Under the pieces are notes generated by a model. The model saw only the letters and a program-made list of their open reading frames with translations. It did no database searches and was not told the origin of the DNA. From contig JBEKYC010000072.1 of NCBI GenBank assembly GCA_049511415.1, positions 1-35,715 of the forward strand: a DNA stretch of 35,715 bases. Direction: 5' to 3'. This document shows, one piece after another, positions 7,741 through 17,700 of this stretch; within the stretch, counting starts at the first letter, position 1; each line of letters begins with the position of its first letter. Both the position numbers and the translations under genes were made by a program. This stretch comes from Bog-159 sp049511415. Its GTDB lineage: Bacteria > Acidobacteriota > Terriglobia > Bryobacterales > Bryobacteraceae.

Positions 7741-9326
7741 AAATTCTCATCGCCGAACCCCTCGCCGAAGCCGCCATCGCGCTGCTGAAATCTCAACCGG
7801 GCTGGGATGTTATCGTCTCAAACCCCAAGGAATACTCGAACCACCTGGCCGATGCCGACGCCCTCATCGTGCGCAGCGCCGTGCAGGTGAATCCAGCGGT
7901 GCTTTCCAAAGCGCCCCGCCTGCGCGTCATCGGCCGCGCGGGCGTAGGCGTCGATAACGTGGATCTCGAAGCTGCCACCGCCGCCGGCGTCCTGGTCATG
8001 AATACGCCCGGCGGCAACGCTATCTCCGTGGCGGAGCATACTCTGGCCCTCATGCTGGCCATGGCCCGCCGCATTCCGGAAGCCACCCAATCCACCACCT
8101 CCGGCAAATGGGAGAAGAAGAAGTTTCTGGGCAGCGAGCTGCGCGGCAAAACGCTCGGCATCGTCGGGCTGGGCAGCATCGGCCGCGAGGTGGTGAAGCG
8201 CGCCCGCGCCTTCGAGATGCGCGTGCTGGCCCACGATCCCTACGTCACCTCGCAAATCGCCAAGGACTTCGGCATCGAGCTGGTGGATCTGCCCACGCTG
8301 TACGCCCAAAGCGACTACATCACGCTGCATGTGGCGCTGACTCCCGAAACCGACCGCATGATCTCGCACGATGCGCTCGCGCAAATGAAGAACGGCGTGC
8401 GCCTGGTCAACTGCGCGCGCGGCGAGCTCATCGATGACGAAGCGCTTCGTCAGGCCATCGATTCCGGCAAAGTGGCCTCGGCCGCGCTCGACGTGTTCCC
8501 GATCGAGCCGCCCCCGCCCGGCTATCCGCTGTTCGCGGGCAACAAGGTGCTGGCCACGCCGCACATCGGCGGCTCCACCGAAGAAGCCCAGGAGATCGTC
8601 GGCGTGCGCATCGCCGAGCAGATCGCGGAGTATTTGAAGAACGGCGTGGCTTTGAACGCCGTCAATATGCCGGCGCTGTCGCCCGACCAGTACCGCGCCC
8701 TCGCCCCGTACATCAGCGTGGCCGAGCGCCTGGGCAGCTTCGCCGCCTACATCGCCGCCGGACACACCAAGACCGTCCGCCTGGTTTACCTCGGCCGCAT
8801 CGCCGAGAACAATACCAACCTGTTGCGCAACGCCGGTCTGGCGGGCGTTCTGAAGCGATCGGTTTCCGAGCGCGCCAACCTGGTGAACGCCATGCAGATC
8901 GCCGGCCAGCGCGGCTGGAACCTGGACGAGCGCCACGAGGCCCGTTCCGGGCCCACCGATTCGATCCGCCTGGAACTGGAAACGGATTGCGGCGTCACGC
9001 TCGTCGAAGGCGCCGTGCTGCTCGGCAAGCCCAGGCTCATCCAAGTCGACGGCATCTATTGCGAAGCGCCGCTGTCCGGCCATCTCATCTTCATGAAGAA
9101 CCACGACGTGCCCGGTGTGATCGGCCACGTAGGCACAGTGCTGGGCCGCAATCAGATCAACATCGCCAACTTCTCGCTCGGCCGCCGCGACGCTCCCGTC
9201 GCCCCCGGCGAGCCGCTCGAAGCCATAGCCGTAGTCTCCACCGATGGCTTAGTCCCGGAGACCGTTCTGCATCAGCTCCGCGAGAACCCCGCCGTGAAGC
9301 TGGCGCGCTCGGTAGAATTCGGATAG
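7737..9326 (+). CDS. serA: D-3-phosphoglycerate dehydrogenase
   Basis: A 529-residue cytoplasmic enzyme, the long type of SerA that oxidises 3-phosphoglycerate to 3-phosphohydroxypyruvate with NAD, the first step of serine synthesis. The substrate domain (GRAGVGVDNVDLEAAT, residues 67-81) and the NAD-binding Rossmann motif GLGSIG (144-149) come first. The catalytic set follows: R229 in CARGEL, E257 in FPIEPP and H276 in PHIGGST. After about residue 310 comes the extra intervening domain of long SerAs, and the C-terminus is an ACT domain (HLIFMKNHDVPGVIGHVGTV, QINIANFSLGR), the usual serine feedback site. It is coupled to the aminotransferase by ATGA. Only two bases separate its stop from the convergent gene's stop. 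Confidence 0.97.
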   Translation: MKILIAEPLAEAAIALLKSQPGWDVIVSNPKEYSNHLADADALIVRSAVQVNPAVLSKAPRLRVIGRAGVGVDNVDLEAATAAGVLVMNTPGGNAISVAEHTLALMLAMARRIPEATQSTTSGKWEKKKFLGSELRGKTLGIVGLGSIGREVVKRARAFEMRVLAHDPYVTSQIAKDFGIELVDLPTLYAQSDYITLHVALTPETDRMISHDALAQMKNGVRLVNCARGELIDDEALRQAIDSGKVASAALDVFPIEPPPPGYPLFAGNKVLATPHIGGSTEEAQEIVGVRIAEQIAEYLKNGVALNAVNMPALSPDQYRALAPYISVAERLGSFAAYIAAGHTKTVRLVYLGRIAENNTNLLRNAGLAGVLKRSVSERANLVNAMQIAGQRGWNLDERHEARSGPTDSIRLELETDCGVTLVEGAVLLGKPRLIQVDGIYCEAPLSGHLIFMKNHDVPGVIGHVGTVLGRNQINIANFSLGRRDAPVAPGEPLEAIAVVSTDGLVPETVLHQLRENPAVKLARSVEFG

Positions 9327-9328
9327 CA

Positions 9329-10240
9329 TCACTTTCCGCTGGTCAAGTCCACCACCGCGTATGTCCCCATTTCGGGAATGGTGAACTCGGCGGCGCCGTC
9401 CGCGGCCGCGAAATCCTGTAGCGCGGCGTGTGGATGATCGAACACGGCCAACTTGCCCTGCTGGTACGATCCCCGCACGCGCACCCGCAGGCCGGCGACT
9501 GCGGCGTTGCCGTAATTCAGCAGGTGCAGCCGCGCGCGGGTGCCATCGCCCGTCAGACGCCCGAGCACCACGTTGCTGCCATAGATCCGCAGCAGGCGCT
9601 TTTCATCCGTCAGCCGGCGCCGCACGCTCATGGCGAACTGGTATGGGTCGGCGGCATCGGCCGTGTTCCGGACGTTCAGGTCGTACTTCGGATCCGCCGC
9701 CGGAACGATGCGGAACAGCAGGTTGTGGCGGGACATCAGGTTCAGCACCTCGCCCATGGTGTCCGAGCCATCGTCGACCACTCCGATGTTGGCCATCGCG
9801 GGCAAGGGTGGCTGTGCGATTTCCGCCAGGAACCGCAGCATGCGGCCGAACCCGGGCAAGTCGTCGGGCGCCGCTTGCACGGTGGCTTCGACGCCATAAG
9901 CGAACGCTTCCGCCGCTGCCAGCTCGGCGCCGCCCGCGGGCGCCTTGTAGAAATAGGAGCCCGCGGGATTCCGCTCGAATCGCCAGCCGTTGGCGTCCAC
10001 CCAAGGCACGCGCGTGGCGGACGCCACATCCATGTGGTATTCGACTTTCGGAGCAGTTGCCTCGGTAGCGTGGCCAGGGCGGAACGCCGTAACCGTGAAG
10101 CCCAGCTTGCGCCATGCGGGCTCTAATCCGGCTGGCACGCACAAGCGCTCGATATCGGCTTTCCGCAGCGCATCGGCGGTGCCGGCGGGCTGGGTCCAGA
10201 ACAACGTGGGAACCAGGACGGCTGCCAGCGCGGCCGGCAT
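9329..10240 (-). CDS. Exported protein of unknown function, partner of the DUF362 gene
   Basis: A 303-residue protein that I do not recognise. The start is ATG 10240, which overlaps the stop of the DUF362 gene as TGATG; a longer upstream reading would run antiparallel into that gene. The N-terminus MPAALAAVLVPTLFWTQPAG is signal-peptide-like with a weak n-region. The middle has a segment beginning ANIGVVDDGSDTMGEVLNLM that looks like an alpha/beta fold. The last 80 residues (RLHLLNYGNAAVAGLRVRVR, then GTYAVVDL) look like a small beta-sandwich of the kind that closes many secreted glycoside hydrolases. No catalytic motif is evident. Coupling to the DUF362 gene suggests a shared exported process. 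Confidence 0.75.
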   Translation of the reverse strand: MPAALAAVLVPTLFWTQPAGTADALRKADIERLCVPAGLEPAWRKLGFTVTAFRPGHATEATAPKVEYHMDVASATRVPWVDANGWRFERNPAGSYFYKAPAGGAELAAAEAFAYGVEATVQAAPDDLPGFGRMLRFLAEIAQPPLPAMANIGVVDDGSDTMGEVLNLMSRHNLLFRIVPAADPKYDLNVRNTADAADPYQFAMSVRRRLTDEKRLLRIYGSNVVLGRLTGDGTRARLHLLNYGNAAVAGLRVRVRGSYQQGKLAVFDHPHAALQDFAAADGAAEFTIPEMGTYAVVDLTSGK

Positions 10241-11352
10241 CAGATCTCCACGCTCGTGACCTTGATCTTGGCGAGGTCGTACACGCCCAAACCGAGCTGC
10301 GCGGCATACTCGATGTGTCCCGGCTCGCGCACGAACTGGTTCACATTCGGATCGTGCGCGTGATCGCCCTTCGGGTTCAGGTACTTCGCAGAACGGTCCC
10401 AAATCGAAGCGGCATGCTCGGCCTTGCGCTTGTCGTCGATGATGTCGAGCAACAGGCGGTCGAGGGCCACCGGATCGGTCCCGAACAGCATGCGCTTGGG
10501 GTAAAAGATGAACTTGCGGTCGAGCAGGAAAGGCCCGCCGTGCCACACACCGCGCAACCCGTCCATGATCTGCAGGACCGTGCGCGAGCGCAGCGGCTCC
10601 ACGCATGCGAGCGTGCCGATGAACGAGTACGTATTCGTCACGCTGCCTGCATGCGAGCGCGCCACGTTGGAGAAATTGCCGTAGGCGATGTTCTTCAGAC
10701 AGCCGGTCACGCCGGCCGCGCCATGGTCCTTCATGTTCGGCACGTTGATGATCTTGGTGAAGCGCTCGCCTACCTGGCGGATCAGGTTGGAGCGGGTGTC
10801 CTCCTCGTCGAAGAAGGAGGTCTCCACATAGGTGTTGGGATCGTAAGATGCGGCCGAACCGCGCCTGGTTTCGGCGGTCCAGATATGCACGCCCTGCGGC
10901 AGGTAACGGTCATAGTGGACCAAGTCCACCTGGTCCTCGAAACGCTCGTAGATCCAGATCGAGCCGGGCTTGAGTCCCACGCTCATCAGGTTGCGCACGA
11001 TTTCAGCCACCACCACCGGCGACGACATAATCCCCGGCGCGCCGGAGCAATTCACCTTGATACCCACCACGTCTTGCGGCGAAACAAAGCGCGCCCAGGC
11101 ATCCCGCACATCGGCGTCGCCCGTCAGCCCGCGCATACCGCGCGCCATCATTTCGGCGACGGTGGCGCCGTCGGGCTTTCCGCCGGCGGCGTCGATGCAT
11201 TTTTCCGCATGCGCGGAGACCACGCGGCCCGCATAAGGTCCGGGCATGCCCGGCTGCGCGGCGGGCGTATATTTGGAGACGACGCGGTACTTGGGAAGCT
11301 TACGATCGACAACGGCGGCGGCAGCCAGGGAGAGAAATTCGCGGCGATCCAT
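10240..11352 (-). CDS. DUF362 domain-containing protein with Tat signal
   Basis: A 370-residue protein starting MDRREFLSLAAAAVV; the RREFL followed by a hydrophobic run is a twin-arginine export signal, although the hydrophobic core is short. DUF362 family marks are DVVGIKVNCSG, an acidic IYER/DQVDLVHYD region, NVPNMKDHGAAGVTGCLKN, the middle VLQIMDGLRGVWHGGP, and the C-terminal FGTDPVALDRLLLDII. The 4Fe-4S ferredoxin cysteines present in some DUF362 proteins are absent. Function is unknown; related proteins are common exported proteins in Acidobacteriota and Planctomycetes. A GTG one codon upstream (11355) is an alternative start. It is the first gene of a pair. Confidence 0.88.
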   Translation of the reverse strand: MDRREFLSLAAAAVVDRKLPKYRVVSKYTPAAQPGMPGPYAGRVVSAHAEKCIDAAGGKPDGATVAEMMARGMRGLTGDADVRDAWARFVSPQDVVGIKVNCSGAPGIMSSPVVVAEIVRNLMSVGLKPGSIWIYERFEDQVDLVHYDRYLPQGVHIWTAETRRGSAASYDPNTYVETSFFDEEDTRSNLIRQVGERFTKIINVPNMKDHGAAGVTGCLKNIAYGNFSNVARSHAGSVTNTYSFIGTLACVEPLRSRTVLQIMDGLRGVWHGGPFLLDRKFIFYPKRMLFGTDPVALDRLLLDIIDDKRKAEHAASIWDRSAKYLNPKGDHAHDPNVNQFVREPGHIEYAAQLGLGVYDLAKIKVTSVEI

Positions 11353-11382
11353 CACTATCGATGATAACCGCCTCCAGCGCCC

Positions 11383-14300
11383 TTAAGCCACCGCGCGGGA
11401 CACGAACTGCTTGGCCAGCAGCGCCTGGATCGCCGACGCGGAAGCGGGTCGGCCCAGCATGAAGCTCTGTGCCCGATCGCAGCCCATGGCTCGAAGCTGC
11501 TCCAGTTGCTCCGCGGTTTCCACGCCTTCCGCCACGGCCCGCATACCGAGGCCGTGCGCCAAGCCCACGATGGATTCCACCAGGGTCCGGGTATTGTCGG
11601 TGCTGTTCATGCGTTGGATGAATTTGCGGTCGATTTTCAAGGTGTCGATGGGCAGTTCCTCGAGATAACCCAATGACGAGTAGCCGGTTCCAAAGTCGTC
11701 AAGGGAAACGCTCACTCCCAGATCCTTCAACTCGTGGAGCTGGCGGGCGGTTTCCCGCAGGTCGTGCATGATTACGCTCTCGGTGACCTCTATGTCCAGG
11801 AACGAAGCTTTCAGGCCCGTTTCGGCCAGCGCGGACGCCACCGTGGCCGCCAGATCGCCGCGCGCAAACTGGAGCGCGGATGCGTTGACCGCCACCTGCA
11901 GGGGAGTGTAGCGGGAATCGCACCAGCGTTTGGCCTGATGGCATGCTTCGCGCAGTACGCGCGCGCCGAGCGGCACGATCAGGCCGGATTCCTCGGCCAC
12001 CGGAATCAGCACCGAGGGGGGCACTTGTCCCAACTTCGGACTGTGCCAGCGCACCAGCGCTTCCACGGCCGCGATGCGATCGGTCATTAAATCGAACTGT
12101 GGCTGGTAATCGAGCGTCAGTTCGTCGCGTTCCAGCGCGTAATGCAGCTCGGTTTCGATCGCCAGGCGGCGCTTGGCGGCCTGGCTGAGGTCGCGGGTGG
12201 CCATGTGGACGCGCTGCTTGCCGTGCTTCTTGGCGGCAGACAGGGCGCTGTCCGCGGCCTGCTGCAGGGTAACCGGATCGTCGCCGTCGCGCGGGTAAAG
12301 CGCGATACCGATGCTGGCCGTCAGAAATATTTCGTGGCCCTTCACCGTGAATGGCGCGGCCAGCGCCGCCAGAATGCGGTCCGCTACGGTGGCGGCCTCC
12401 TCCGGATCGCGGATGTCGTTCAGGATCGCCACAAACCGGTCGCCGTTGGCGCGTGAGATGGTCTCCGAGGAGCGCACGCAAGCAGCCAGACGCTGCGCCG
12501 CCAACTGGATGAGCGCATCGCCAACCGGATGTCCCAGCGTATCGTTGATCCGCTTGAAACGGTCCAGGTCCAAATACAACAGCGCGGCCATGCGGCTCTG
12601 CCGCTGCGCGCGAGCCAGTGACTGCCGGAACCGGTCTTCGAAGGACGCCCGGTTGGGCAGACCGGTCAACAGATCGTGAGATGCCTGGTAGGCCAGCTTG
12701 CGCTGCATGTTCTTGCGTTCGGTGATGTCCGAAATCAGACCGTCCCGATACCGCCGGCCCTCCCGCTCGTAGGTGTGCGCCGCGCGGCTATGCAGCCAGA
12801 TCCAGGCGCCGTCCTGGCGCTCGAACCGGTACTCGATATTCATGGGCTCGCTGTTTTCAAACAGCGCGCGGTTAGCGGCCTCCAGCCGGTGTTGGTCGTC
12901 CGGGTGGACCCGGGCGGACCACAAATCCGACTGGCAGATCTCTTCCGGCGAATAGCCGGTGATGCTCCGGCAGTTGGAACTGGCAAAGACGGGCCGCCCC
13001 GATTCATCGGCCACCCACACGATGTCGGGGAGATGCGCCAACAACGAACGGTACCGGTCCTCGCTCTGCCGGAGCGCTTCGCGATCGCGCAGCCGGCGGC
13101 TGATGTCGCGCGCCACCGCCGATAAGCCCACGACGTTGCCGCCGCCGTTCCGCACCGGGGAGAGATTCAGCGACACTTCCACGTGAGAACCATCGCGCTT
13201 GAGGGCCACGCTCTCCCACTGCCGCAAGGTCTCGCCGCGGTTCACCATCTCCAGTGCTTGAGAAACTTGTGGGATGTGCCCGGCGGGCGTCAAAACGGAA
13301 AGCGGCTTCCCGAGAATCTCATCCGCGCTATAGCCGTACATTGCCTGGGCGCCGCGATTCCAACTCAGAATGGCTCCGTCGGGCGCCGCTCCAAAAATGG
13401 CATCCTCGGCGGAATCCACGATGGAGGACAGCAGCGCCCGCGCCTCCTGCGCCTCGATCCGCGGCGTGATGTCGCGCATGGTGGCCGCGCAACCGGTTAT
13501 GGTCCCCTCAGCATTAAGTATCGGGCAGGCGGACATGGAGACATGAATGTGGGCGCCGGATTTGGTAAGCGCTACGCCATCGATGGGACCCACGTTTTCG
13601 CCGCGCAGCAATTGCCCCGAGATGCGTTGCAGCGTGTGCTGGTGTCTGGCGGGCGCCAACATCGACACCGGCTTGCCGGCCACTTCGGCGGCCGTGTATC
13701 CGTATAACGCTTCCGCGCCGCGATTCCAGCTCGCAATGATGCCCTCCGGAGTGCTGGTCAGGATGGCATCTTGCGCCACTTCGAGCAGCGGCTCCAGGAA
13801 CCCCGCTATACGGGCCGGCGCGTGCGCGGCCGGCTCACGCCGCACCGCAATATACTTCCGGATCACACCGTCGACGTCGCGCACCGGCATCACCGCGATC
13901 TGTTCCCGATAAGCGGCGCCGTTCTTGCGGCGATTCACGGCCTCGCCATGCCACGTGTTGCCGGTGCGGATCGTATCGCGCACTTGTTTGTGAACCGCGG
14001 CGTCCATGCCGAAGGATGCCTGGCACGGGTTTTGCCCGAGAACCTCGTCGGCTTGATAGCCCGTCATGCGGGTGAATGCGGCATTGACGTAACGGATGAT
14101 GCCGTCGCTGTCGGCGATGACCACCGCATCGGAAGTCTCGTCGATCGCCCCCAACAATCCCAGTCTCTCCATTTCGGCGGATCGGTGGCGGGCGGATTGA
14201 TCCCGAGTGTGGGAGATCAGATCGGCCTGCTGCCGCATCGCCACGTATGCGGCCAACGCCAGCGCCAGTGCCAGAAACGTCATGGTTGGAACCGCCGACG

Positions 14301-14451
14301 CTTGCAGCGCGTTGCGGGAGCCGGCAATTTCTTTGGCCAGTTGATAGGTGAACCACCCTAGGGTGCCGAACAGGGATACCTTAATCAGTTTCCCGGAGAC
14401 ACGGCCGGGGGCAGAGCGCAACGCGGAGATGGGGCCCGAATTCAGGAGCAT
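11383..14451 (-). CDS. Membrane PAS(x4)-GGDEF-EAL protein, degenerate GGDEF, probable c-di-GMP phosphodiesterase
   Basis: A 1022-residue signalling protein. Two hydrophobic segments (about residues 27-43 and 52-70) anchor it, then come four PAS domains starting near residues 96, 222, 344 and 470. Each has the usual DxIxxxxxDGxIxxWNxxAxxxYGY pattern; PAS2 and PAS3 are alike and look duplicated. The GGDEF domain begins at HDLLTGLPNR (591-600), but the active-site motif reads NGDRF (669-673) instead of GGDEF and the I-site RxxD reads RSSE, so cyclase activity is unlikely. The EAL domain keeps EALVRW (E797-L799), VNASALQF, DIEVTES, DDFGTGYSSL, LKIDRKF and AEGVE, the metal-binding and catalytic set, so it should hydrolyse c-di-GMP. 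It is divergent from the diguanylate cyclase gene, suggesting opposing enzymes under related control. Confidence 0.93.
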   Translation of the reverse strand: MLLNSGPISALRSAPGRVSGKLIKVSLFGTLGWFTYQLAKEIAGSRNALQASAVPTMTFLALALALAAYVAMRQQADLISHTRDQSARHRSAEMERLGLLGAIDETSDAVVIADSDGIIRYVNAAFTRMTGYQADEVLGQNPCQASFGMDAAVHKQVRDTIRTGNTWHGEAVNRRKNGAAYREQIAVMPVRDVDGVIRKYIAVRREPAAHAPARIAGFLEPLLEVAQDAILTSTPEGIIASWNRGAEALYGYTAAEVAGKPVSMLAPARHQHTLQRISGQLLRGENVGPIDGVALTKSGAHIHVSMSACPILNAEGTITGCAATMRDITPRIEAQEARALLSSIVDSAEDAIFGAAPDGAILSWNRGAQAMYGYSADEILGKPLSVLTPAGHIPQVSQALEMVNRGETLRQWESVALKRDGSHVEVSLNLSPVRNGGGNVVGLSAVARDISRRLRDREALRQSEDRYRSLLAHLPDIVWVADESGRPVFASSNCRSITGYSPEEICQSDLWSARVHPDDQHRLEAANRALFENSEPMNIEYRFERQDGAWIWLHSRAAHTYEREGRRYRDGLISDITERKNMQRKLAYQASHDLLTGLPNRASFEDRFRQSLARAQRQSRMAALLYLDLDRFKRINDTLGHPVGDALIQLAAQRLAACVRSSETISRANGDRFVAILNDIRDPEEAATVADRILAALAAPFTVKGHEIFLTASIGIALYPRDGDDPVTLQQAADSALSAAKKHGKQRVHMATRDLSQAAKRRLAIETELHYALERDELTLDYQPQFDLMTDRIAAVEALVRWHSPKLGQVPPSVLIPVAEESGLIVPLGARVLREACHQAKRWCDSRYTPLQVAVNASALQFARGDLAATVASALAETGLKASFLDIEVTESVIMHDLRETARQLHELKDLGVSVSLDDFGTGYSSLGYLEELPIDTLKIDRKFIQRMNSTDNTRTLVESIVGLAHGLGMRAVAEGVETAEQLEQLRAMGCDRAQSFMLGRPASASAIQALLAKQFVSRAVA

Positions 14452-14791
14452 GGCGTGCGCGCACTCGATCGTAGCGCGGGGGAATCGCAGTCCATCGAGA
14501 ACTGATTATAGGGCCGGCCATAAGATTTCCACCACCTATCGTTGGATATTCTTACGACAATTAGGCTGCGAAATCGTCCAGGATCAGGTTCAACATCGAC
14601 ATTTGTGGGGTTTCGGGGGATCATGGGTTAACTATGAGCAACTAACTGTTGTACGTATGGACCCTATTCCCAGAGATGTTATTCAATTGTAAGAAGGGCA
14701 AACAGTTTTGAAGGCATTGCGCCGATGGAGTTATAGCGTGGACCGGCTCGGTGCGAAGATCGTTGGTTTGGCGGCCCAAAGCGGAGACTCG
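14452..14791. other. Divergent promoter region between the EAL and GGDEF genes
   Basis: About 340 bp, with lower GC than the flanks around 14515-14700, separate two divergent c-di-GMP genes, so promoters for both must lie here. The 5' part of the diguanylate cyclase may start as early as TTG 14708. No exact operator or -35/-10 pair could be assigned with confidence. Confidence 0.4.
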
Positions 14792-17700
14792 ATGGGGCAT
14801 GCCGGCCGCTCGCGGTTCGTCTGGAGCGGCGCGCTGCTGGCGCTGGCTGCGGCGCTGGGCGCGAGTTGTATGCGCTCACCGGCTCCTTCAGCCGGCGGCC
14901 TGGTGAGCTCGTCCCAATTGCGCCAGTTTTCGCCGGACAACATTCGCTCCGGCGCACCCGTCCGCTTGGAGGGAGTAATTACCTATTTCGATCGCCTCTC
15001 CAGCTATTGTTTCGTGCAGGATGCCGGGGGAGGCGTGCGGGTCGAGTTGGTCCCGGGACAGATCCCGCCGGCGAACGGCTGGCATGTGCAGGTCTCGGGT
15101 CAGGCCGCCTCCGGAGGTGCGGCGCCTTCCATCGTAGGGGCCAGACTAACGGCCGTCAAAGCTGGAGATTTGAGTCCACCGCCGGCCGTCTCCGGGCAGA
15201 GATTGCGGGAAGCCGGCAACCAGTATCGCCGGGTTGCGGTCACGGGCGTCGTGCGCTCGGTTTCGACCGAAAGGGCAGGTTTGATCGCCCTGGAGATTCA
15301 GGCGCAGGGCGTCACGGTTTGGGCCAAAGTCCCGGGTTCTCAGCTCGACCTCGGCGATGCCGCGGCTGATGCCGAAATACGTGTGGAAGGTGTCCTGGCG
15401 GATGACGGCGGCGCGAGCACTACCTTGTGGGCGGCCGATACGCGAGCGATCTCGATCACCCGGCCGGCAGCCAATCCGGACTCCTTGCCGCTGACCAAGA
15501 TTGCAGCGCTTTTGGGTCGCGACGCCTCACACTTGCCCTTGCACCGCGTGCGTGTCCGTGGTGTCTCCCGGCGCTTCGGCAACCAGGATCTGGCCTTGAA
15601 GGACGAAACCGGGGAACTGGCTGTGCGGTTGGCAGACCCGGGGATCCGGACGAACGCCGGGGAGTTGGACCTGGCCGGATTTCTAGACCTGGAGCGGGGG
15701 GGGCCGGTTCTGGCATACGCGGTACCCGCCGGAAAGAACCAATCGGAGACAGCCGGCCGATCCGCCGCCGATGCCGCGGCCCTGGCCACTGTGCTCCAGG
15801 TGCGCCAGTTGCAGTTCGCGGTGGCCCGACTCGGTCGGCCGGTACATTTGCACGCGGTGGTGACTTATTTCGATGCCGTAAACGAATTGTTGTTTGTCCA
15901 AGACGCCACCGATGGCGTCTTCGTCGAACTGATGGACAACCAGCAATTGACCGTCAAGGCTGGTGACGCGGTGGATCTGACAGGCGTCACAACCGCCGAC
16001 TTCGCGCCGAATGTAGGCAAGGCCCGATTGAAAGTAGTGGGACATCCCGGTTTGCCGGAGCCCAAAGTGCGCAGCCTGGGCGTAGCGATTATGGGCAACG
16101 AGGACTCTCACTGGATCAGTTTGCCTGGGGTCGTCCAGCATGTCGCACAGGAGCGTGCGGACTCTCTTCTGACGCTGGTCTGGGGCCGGGAAAGTTATAA
16201 GGCGCATGTTTTGGGACCATCCGGGCCGCTGGCTTCGCTGGTCGGCGCGGAGGTGCGCGTGCGGGGCGTTTGCGGTTCGCTTTTCAATGGCAAACGGCAA
16301 CTTCTCGGTATCCAGTTATTCGTGCCCGGGGCCGAGTTCATCGAAGTAACCCGGCGGGCCGATGCGGATCCCTTCGCCAGCCCCCCGGTTCCCGTCAAGG
16401 ATCTGATGCGGTTCTCCGCCGCGCACAACGCCGGACGGCCCGTCCGGCTGCATGGCGTGGTCACGTACGCCGACCGGGATGGAGTTGTCTGGATACGGGA
16501 CGCGACCGGCGGCGTTATGCTCCAGGACCTCAACCCACAGCGGGTAGTTCCAGGAGATCTGGTGGACGCGGTCGGATTTCCGGCCATCGCGGGTTTCAGC
16601 CCGGTGCTGCGGGGTGCGCAATTGCGCCGGCTCGCGTCCGGCACGCCTCCCGCGCCGGTGCGCATTACCGCGGAAGACGCCCTGAAGGGCGACGTGGACG
16701 GGCAACTGGTGCAATTGGAAGGCAAACTGATCGATCAACTGCGCCAGCCCGCCGATCACCGATTGGCCATCCAGGCGGGCGGCACCATCTTCAACGCGGA
16801 TCTGCCGGGCAGCGTCGCCGCCGCCGTCCTTGAACCCGGGATGCTCCTGCGTCTGACCGGCATCTGCGCGGTGGCGGTCGAGCAATCCCACGACCTGATT
16901 TTGCCGCGAGGTTTCCGCATCCTGTTGCGGTCGCCGGCGGATGTGGTGGTGTTGAAGCGGCCTCCCTTGTGGACTCCCCAGCGCATGGCTCCGGTGGTGG
17001 GGAGCGCCACGCTGGTGATGCTTGCCGCGTTGATCTGGGCCGCGTTTCTGCGCCAACGCATCGGAAGGCAGACGCATGCCCTGCGCACGCAGACCGTCCA
17101 GTTGCAGACGGCGCATCAGCGCACCCGGGACGCATTGCGCAAAGTCAGCGACGCAGAATCCCTGCACCGGGAAAGCAACGGGATTCTGGAATTGATCGCG
17201 CGGGACGCCCCGGTGTCGGCCATCGCCGACCGCATCGCGGAAGCCGTGGCGCTGCACGCGGAAGAGTCCGTTTGCACGGTGCTCCTGGCCGATCACCACA
17301 AGCTGCGGGTGTTCGCGGTGCCCGCGCTGCCGTCCGGCTGGCTCGAGACTTTGCGGCAACTCGACATCGGCTCCATTTCATTCAGCGGCGAATTCCGCGA
17401 GCCCAAACAGTTTTCCGGAGATCCGCTGTGGGAAGAGTTTAGCGTTTCGCAAACCGGCGCCCGCTTCCGGACCTTCTATGCCGCGCCCATCGTGGTGGAC
17501 GGTGTCACGGCTGGGGCCATTGCCACATTCTTTCGCAGCGACCGGCCGGCCGTGGATATCCCGGGGCTGCAGGTCGCGTCCTGGTGCAACATGGCGGCCC
17601 TGGCGTTGGAGCGCCGGAAGCTGCACGACCAGTTATCCTACCGTGCCCAGCACGACAGGCTGACCGGACTGCCGAACCGGGATCTGCTTTACGAACGCCT

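Noticed and set aside
7818..9128. 436-codon open frame on the minus strand inside serA
   Set aside because: Composition is the shadow of serA in high-GC DNA; it has no family resemblance and no ribosome binding site, while the plus-strand serA reading is certain.
9327..9328. Terminator between serA and the convergent gene
   Set aside because: Only two bases separate the stops, and no hairpin with a T-run was found; the same holds for the one-base gap at 34028.
10114..11364. 416-codon plus-strand open frame across the DUF362 gene
   Set aside because: It is antisense to a clear DUF362 protein with Tat signal, and its translation is His/Arg-rich without domains.
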